Shown here: in pieces, positions 5,647 through 8,421 of the stretch | Numbering within the stretch: position 1 is the first letter of the stretch | Layout: each line of letters opens with the position of its first letter | Assembly (NCBI GenBank): GCA_019689615.1 | Contig: JADGHD010000188.1 | Location: 1-8,421, forward strand | Direction of reading: 5' to 3' | DNA from: Frankia sp. | Lineage (GTDB): Bacteria > Actinomycetota > Actinomycetes > Frankiales > Frankiaceae | DNA: 8,421 bases | Program-made: the position numbers and the translations under genes | The notes under the pieces: model-generated | Seen by the model: only the letters and a program-made list of their open reading frames with translations | Told to the model about the DNA's origin: nothing | The model's database searches: none

Positions 5647-6803
5647 GCGAGACGACCGCGGCCGAACTGGCCGCCACGGCGGGCAAGCCGATCATCACCC
5701 ATGCGGCGATCGCCCGCGGGCCGCACATCGGCTGGGAGATGGCGGACCTGACCCTGGACCCGCCGAAGGCGCACGAGGTGCGGGTGAAGTTCAGGGCCTC
5801 GGGGCTGTGCCACTCCGACGACCACATCACCTCCGGCGACGCGCTGGTCCGCTTCCCGATGGTGGGCGGGCACGAGGGCGCCGGCATCGTCGAGTCGGTC
5901 GGCCCGGACGTGCTGCGGGTCAAGCCAGGCGACCGGGTGGTCTGCTCCTACATCCCGGCGTGCGGCGCGTGCCGGCCGTGCTCGACCGGCTACCAGAACA
6001 TGTGCGTCAAGGGCCTGCACGCCGGCAGCGGCATGTTCCTCGACGGCACCTTCCGCTTCCACCTCGGCGACGAGGACCTGGGCGGGTTCTGCTCGCTCGG
6101 CACGTTCTCGCAGTACGCGGTGGTCTCGGAGTGGGCGTGCATCCCGCTGCGCGACGACGTGCCGTTCGATGTGGCGGCGCTGGTCGGCTGCGGGGTGCCG
6201 ACCGGCTGGGGCTCGGCGGTCTATGCCGCCGGGGTGCGCGCCGGCGACACGGTCGTCGTCTTCGGCTCGGGCGGGGTCGGCAGCAACGCCGTCCAGGGCG
6301 CCCGCTACGCCGGGGCGAAGAACGTCGTCGTCGTCGACCCGGTCGAGTTCAAGCGGGACATGGCCAAGACGTTCGGCGCGACCGCGGCCTTCGCCACCAA
6401 GGAGGAGGCCCACGAGTTCGTCGTCGAGACGACCTGGGGCCAGGGCGCCGACCACGTCATCCTCACCCCCGGCGTGGTCACCGAGGACATGGTGCAGGCC
6501 GCCGTGCTGATGACCGGCAAGGGCGGCAAGGTCACCATCACCGCGGTCGGCCACCACAACGAGCGGGCGGTGCACGTCCACGCCGGCATGATGATCAGCT
6601 ACGCCCGGCAGATCCGCGGCGCGCTGTTCGGCGGCTGCAACCCGCTCTACGACGTGCCGAAGCTGCTCGGGCTCTACAAGTCGGGCGACCTCAAGCTCGA
6701 CGAGCTGATCACCCGGCGGTACCCGCTCGACCAGGTGAACGAGGCCTATCGCGACCTCAACGAGGGCAAGAACATCCGCGGCGTCATCATCCACGACGAC
6801 TAA
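5643..6803 (+). CDS. NDMA-dependent-type zinc alcohol dehydrogenase (second copy)
   Basis: Paralogue of the dehydrogenase at 2929, 386 residues; by eye roughly two thirds of aligned positions are identical. Catalytic zinc ligands are Cys56, His77-Glu78 and Cys183; structural zinc ligands are Cys107, Cys110, Cys113 and Cys121. The nucleotide-binding motif is GSGGVGSNAV at 208-217 with Asp232 following, so NAD is expected. Compared with the first copy it has 14 extra N-terminal residues and three extra residues in a His-rich loop (AVGHHNERAVHVHAG, about 301-315), the region most different between them and a likely site of changed substrate or partner recognition (inference). Its ATG overlaps the aldehyde dehydrogenase stop (ATGA), so it is co-translated with it. 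Like the first copy it probably depends on mycofactocin for reoxidation; NADH-releasing alcohol dehydrogenase activity is the alternative. Confidence 0.92.
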   Translation: MSETTAAELAATAGKPIITHAAIARGPHIGWEMADLTLDPPKAHEVRVKFRASGLCHSDDHITSGDALVRFPMVGGHEGAGIVESVGPDVLRVKPGDRVVCSYIPACGACRPCSTGYQNMCVKGLHAGSGMFLDGTFRFHLGDEDLGGFCSLGTFSQYAVVSEWACIPLRDDVPFDVAALVGCGVPTGWGSAVYAAGVRAGDTVVVFGSGGVGSNAVQGARYAGAKNVVVVDPVEFKRDMAKTFGATAAFATKEEAHEFVVETTWGQGADHVILTPGVVTEDMVQAAVLMTGKGGKVTITAVGHHNERAVHVHAGMMISYARQIRGALFGGCNPLYDVPKLLGLYKSGDLKLDELITRRYPLDQVNEAYRDLNEGKNIRGVIIHDD

Positions 6804-6852
6804 GGCGGACCAGGACCGCGCCGCCGGCCTGGCCGTCAGCCGGACCGACGAC

Positions 6853-6910
6853 CGGGCCGAGGGAGGCGCCGCCCGCACCATGCGCGCCACCCTCGGCCCG
6901 CTGGTTCTTT
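6853..6910 (+). terminator. Likely intrinsic terminator after the alcohol/aldehyde dehydrogenase operon
   Basis: CGGGCCGAGGG (6853-6863) pairs perfectly with CCCTCGGCCCG (6890-6900); after one A/A mismatch GGCGC (6865-6869) pairs with GCGCC (6884-6888), leaving a 14-base loop. The stem is followed by CTGGTTCTTT (6901-6910), a T-rich stretch unusual for this window. It lies 49 bases after the second dehydrogenase stop and suggests the genes from 7065 onwards have their own promoter or depend on partial read-through. The T run is imperfect, so strength is uncertain. Confidence 0.5.
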
Positions 6911-7052
6911 CCGGCCGGGCCGGCGTCATGCCACCGGAATCCCCAACAAACACCCAACGTCTCCAACGATGCCGCCGCCGACGCGGTGGCCACCACTGGC
7001 ACTACTGGCACCGCCGCCTCGCCCGGGCATCCCGCGCGAGCGGTCACGACGT

Positions 7053-7058
7053 AAGGGG
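7053..7058 (+). promoter_or_regulatory. Ribosome binding site fixing the GTG start of the UGSC-family gene
   Basis: AAGGGG lies six bases before GTG 7065-7067. The frame is open further upstream to ATG 6969, but that stretch is Pro/Arg-rich, has no comparable ribosome binding site and would add 32 residues with no family character. Confidence 0.6.
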
Positions 7059-7064
7059 TTGCAC

Positions 7065-7622
7065 GTGCCGAACGCGATCCTCGACCCCACTGGACGCACC
7101 CGCACCCGGCCAGCGGCCGCGAACCGGCTGGCCCTCGCCCCCCGCCCGCGCCGGCTCGCCGGCCTGCGGGTCGGGCTGCTCGACAACACCAAGCACAACG
7201 CGGCGCTCCTCCTCGACGAGGTGGCCGCGCTCCTGGTCGCCGAGCACGGCGCGGCCGGGGTCACCCGCCGCCAGACCAAGGCGGTCTTCTCCCTGCCCGT
7301 GCCCGAGGACGTGATCGCCGACTACAGGCAGGACTGCGACGTCGTGCTCACCGGCGTCGGCGACTGCGGCTCGTGCAGCGCAGCGAGCACCGCCGACGGG
7401 GTGGCCTTCGAGCGGGCTGGCCTGCCGGCCGCGGTAATCTGCACGAACGCGTTCATCCGCACCGCCGACGCGATGGCCGAGATGCGCGGCGCGCCCGGCT
7501 ACCAGTACGCCGTCACCGAGCACCCGGTGGCGGTGCTCACGCCGGAGCAGATCAGGGCCCGGGCCAAGCAGGTCGTCGACGACGTCGTCGCCCTGCTGAC
7601 CACGCCGGCCGACGGCTCGTGA
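7065..7622 (+). CDS. UGSC-family protein, cysteine (CGSC) form
   Basis: Small cytoplasmic protein of 185 residues from the GTG start. The segment GVGDCGSCSAAST (residues 97-109) matches the UGSC (seleno)protein family, named for a Sec-Gly-Ser-Cys motif; here the first position is an ordinary TGC cysteine (Cys101), with Cys104 as its partner, so no selenocysteine machinery is needed. Family context from memory: members alternate between Sec and Cys and are thought to be redox-active, but no reaction is assigned. After an Arg/Pro-rich start, GLRVGLLDNTKHNAALLLDE (34-53) looks like the first strand and helix of an alpha/beta fold, and FERAGLPAAVICTNAF follows the motif as another strand. There is no signal peptide or membrane segment. 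Its stop overlaps the next start (GTGA), so the two products probably act together. Confidence 0.8.
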   Translation: MPNAILDPTGRTRTRPAAANRLALAPRPRRLAGLRVGLLDNTKHNAALLLDEVAALLVAEHGAAGVTRRQTKAVFSLPVPEDVIADYRQDCDVVLTGVGDCGSCSAASTADGVAFERAGLPAAVICTNAFIRTADAMAEMRGAPGYQYAVTEHPVAVLTPEQIRARAKQVVDDVVALLTTPADGS

Positions 7623-8421
7623 CCGCCCAGGACACGGTGGCCATCGGGGCCACCACCAGCGACGCGGACGGGGCGACGGGGAGCCAGGTGCTCGACCCCG
7701 ACGCCGCGCAGGCGGCGATCGAGCACTGCTACGAGCAGGGCTGGTCGGACGGGCTGCCGGTGGTGCCGGTGAGCGAGCCGCTGGTGCAGAAGTTCCTGGC
7801 CACCACCGACCTGGCCATGGACACGGTGATCGGCTCGTCGCCGCAGGTCGAGCGGGAGGTGACCGTCGAGCTCGCGGCGATCAACGCGGCGATGGCCGGC
7901 TGCCGGCCGGAGTACTTCCCGGTGGTGCTCGCCGCATGGGAGGCGCTCATGCGCGAGCGCACCACCAAGGGCGGCGGCTGGCAGTCGACCAGCGGCCCGG
8001 CGCCGCTCATCATCGTCAACGGCCCGGTACGGAACGAGCTGGGCTTCAACTGCACCGGCGGGGTGTTCGGACCGGGTTTCCGGCCGAACGCCACCGTCGC
8101 CCGGGCCATCGGCCTGATCGTGCGCAACGTGTTCGGCATCCACCCGCACGTCCTCGAGCAGGCGACGCAGGGGCTGCCCGGCCGCTGGCAGATCTGCCTC
8201 GGCGAGAACGAGGAAGAAAGCCCCTGGCCGCCGCTCGCCGAGGAGCTGGGGGTGGCCCCCGGCGCCTCGGCCGTGACCGCGACGCTGCTGCGTACCTGCG
8301 AGTTCGTCGACAACCGGCACACCAGCAGCGCGGAGCAGCTGCTCGGCGACTTCGCGGACACGATCGGCCGCAGCGGCTCGTGGATCTTCCGGCACGCCCA
8401 GGCCGGGATCATCTTCTGCCC
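7619..8421 (+). CDS. Uncharacterised protein with WSDGLPVVP motif, coupled to the UGSC protein (partial)
   Basis: The frame is open from GTG 7619 to the window edge, giving 267 visible residues with no stop. I do not know its function. Conserved-looking landmarks are YEQGWSDGLPVVPVSE (38-53), MAGCRPEYFPVVLAAWEA (92-109), a glycine-rich stretch LIIVNGPVRNELGFNCTGG (130-148), and ENEEESPWPPL (197-207); I recall similar segments in proteins encoded beside UGSC genes, but cannot verify this here. Cysteines are at 37, 95, 145, 193, 227 and 267, without a CxxC pair. No signal peptide or membrane segment is seen. GTG 7619 overlaps the UGSC stop (GTGA), which supports coupling. GTG 7688 (residue 24), preceded by GGGGAG at 4-base spacing, is an alternative start and would remove an unstructured-looking N terminus. 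Confidence 0.75.
   Translation, partial: MTAQDTVAIGATTSDADGATGSQVLDPDAAQAAIEHCYEQGWSDGLPVVPVSEPLVQKFLATTDLAMDTVIGSSPQVEREVTVELAAINAAMAGCRPEYFPVVLAAWEALMRERTTKGGGWQSTSGPAPLIIVNGPVRNELGFNCTGGVFGPGFRPNATVARAIGLIVRNVFGIHPHVLEQATQGLPGRWQICLGENEEESPWPPLAEELGVAPGASAVTATLLRTCEFVDNRHTSSAEQLLGDFADTIGRSGSWIFRHAQAGIIFC

Noticed and set aside
5538..6953. 471-codon minus-strand frame opposite the second alcohol dehydrogenase
   Set aside because: Antisense shadow with no domain and no ribosome binding site; the opposite strand has a complete zinc dehydrogenase.
6985..7011. Palindrome GGTGGCCACC and adjacent direct repeat of ACTGGCAC
   Set aside because: Very short elements in a skewed composition; not enough to claim a regulatory site.
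6880..7314. Plus-strand 144-codon frame starting before and running into the UGSC gene; considered as a small peptide or mycofactocin precursor
   Set aside because: No ribosome binding site at usable spacing, no MftA-like C terminus, an Arg/His-rich translation, and it overlaps the UGSC gene in another frame.

Overview
The window is very GC-rich (about 70%), with strong G/C bias at third codon positions, GTG starts and many overlapping stop/start codons. Together with the gene families present, this points to a high-GC actinomycete. A Frankia-like or mycobacterium-like chromosome would fit, but the sequence alone does not fix the genus. No rRNA, tRNA, CRISPR array, insertion sequence or phage gene is visible.

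Layout. On the minus strand, reading leftwards from a roughly 575-base divergent intergenic region, lies a tightly overlapping operon: 3-oxoacid CoA-transferase subunit A (2353-1601, GTG start), subunit B (1604-897) and a short-chain dehydrogenase/reductase (904 to beyond the left edge). On the plus strand, reading rightwards, lies a second operon: an NDMA-dependent-type zinc alcohol dehydrogenase (2929-4038), an aldehyde dehydrogenase (4159-5646) and a paralogous second alcohol dehydrogenase (5643-6803). After a terminator-like hairpin (6853-6910) comes a two-gene unit: a UGSC-family protein in its cysteine form (CGSC; 7065-7622) and a translationally coupled uncharacterised protein carrying a WSDGLPVVP motif (7619 to beyond the right edge).

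How the genes may work together. The alcohol dehydrogenases and aldehyde dehydrogenase can take a primary alcohol through an aldehyde to a carboxylic acid. The CoA-transferase can convert an acid, typically a 3-oxoacid, to its CoA thioester, and the SDR can interconvert a hydroxyl and a ketone. Alcohol dehydrogenases of this family are known to co-occur with mycofactocin, a peptide-derived redox cofactor, so the window probably belongs to a mycofactocin-dependent catabolic locus whose cofactor genes lie elsewhere. The substrate is not identifiable.

Least explained parts. These are (i) the UGSC protein plus its coupled partner, a putative thiol-redox module of unknown function next to alcohol-oxidation genes; (ii) a perfect 13-bp inverted repeat at 2392-2424 whose arms are a canonical Shine-Dalgarno and an anti-Shine-Dalgarno sequence, overlapping a possible 24-codon ORF; and (iii) a possible 19-codon leader ORF (4103-4162) whose stop overlaps the aldehyde dehydrogenase start.
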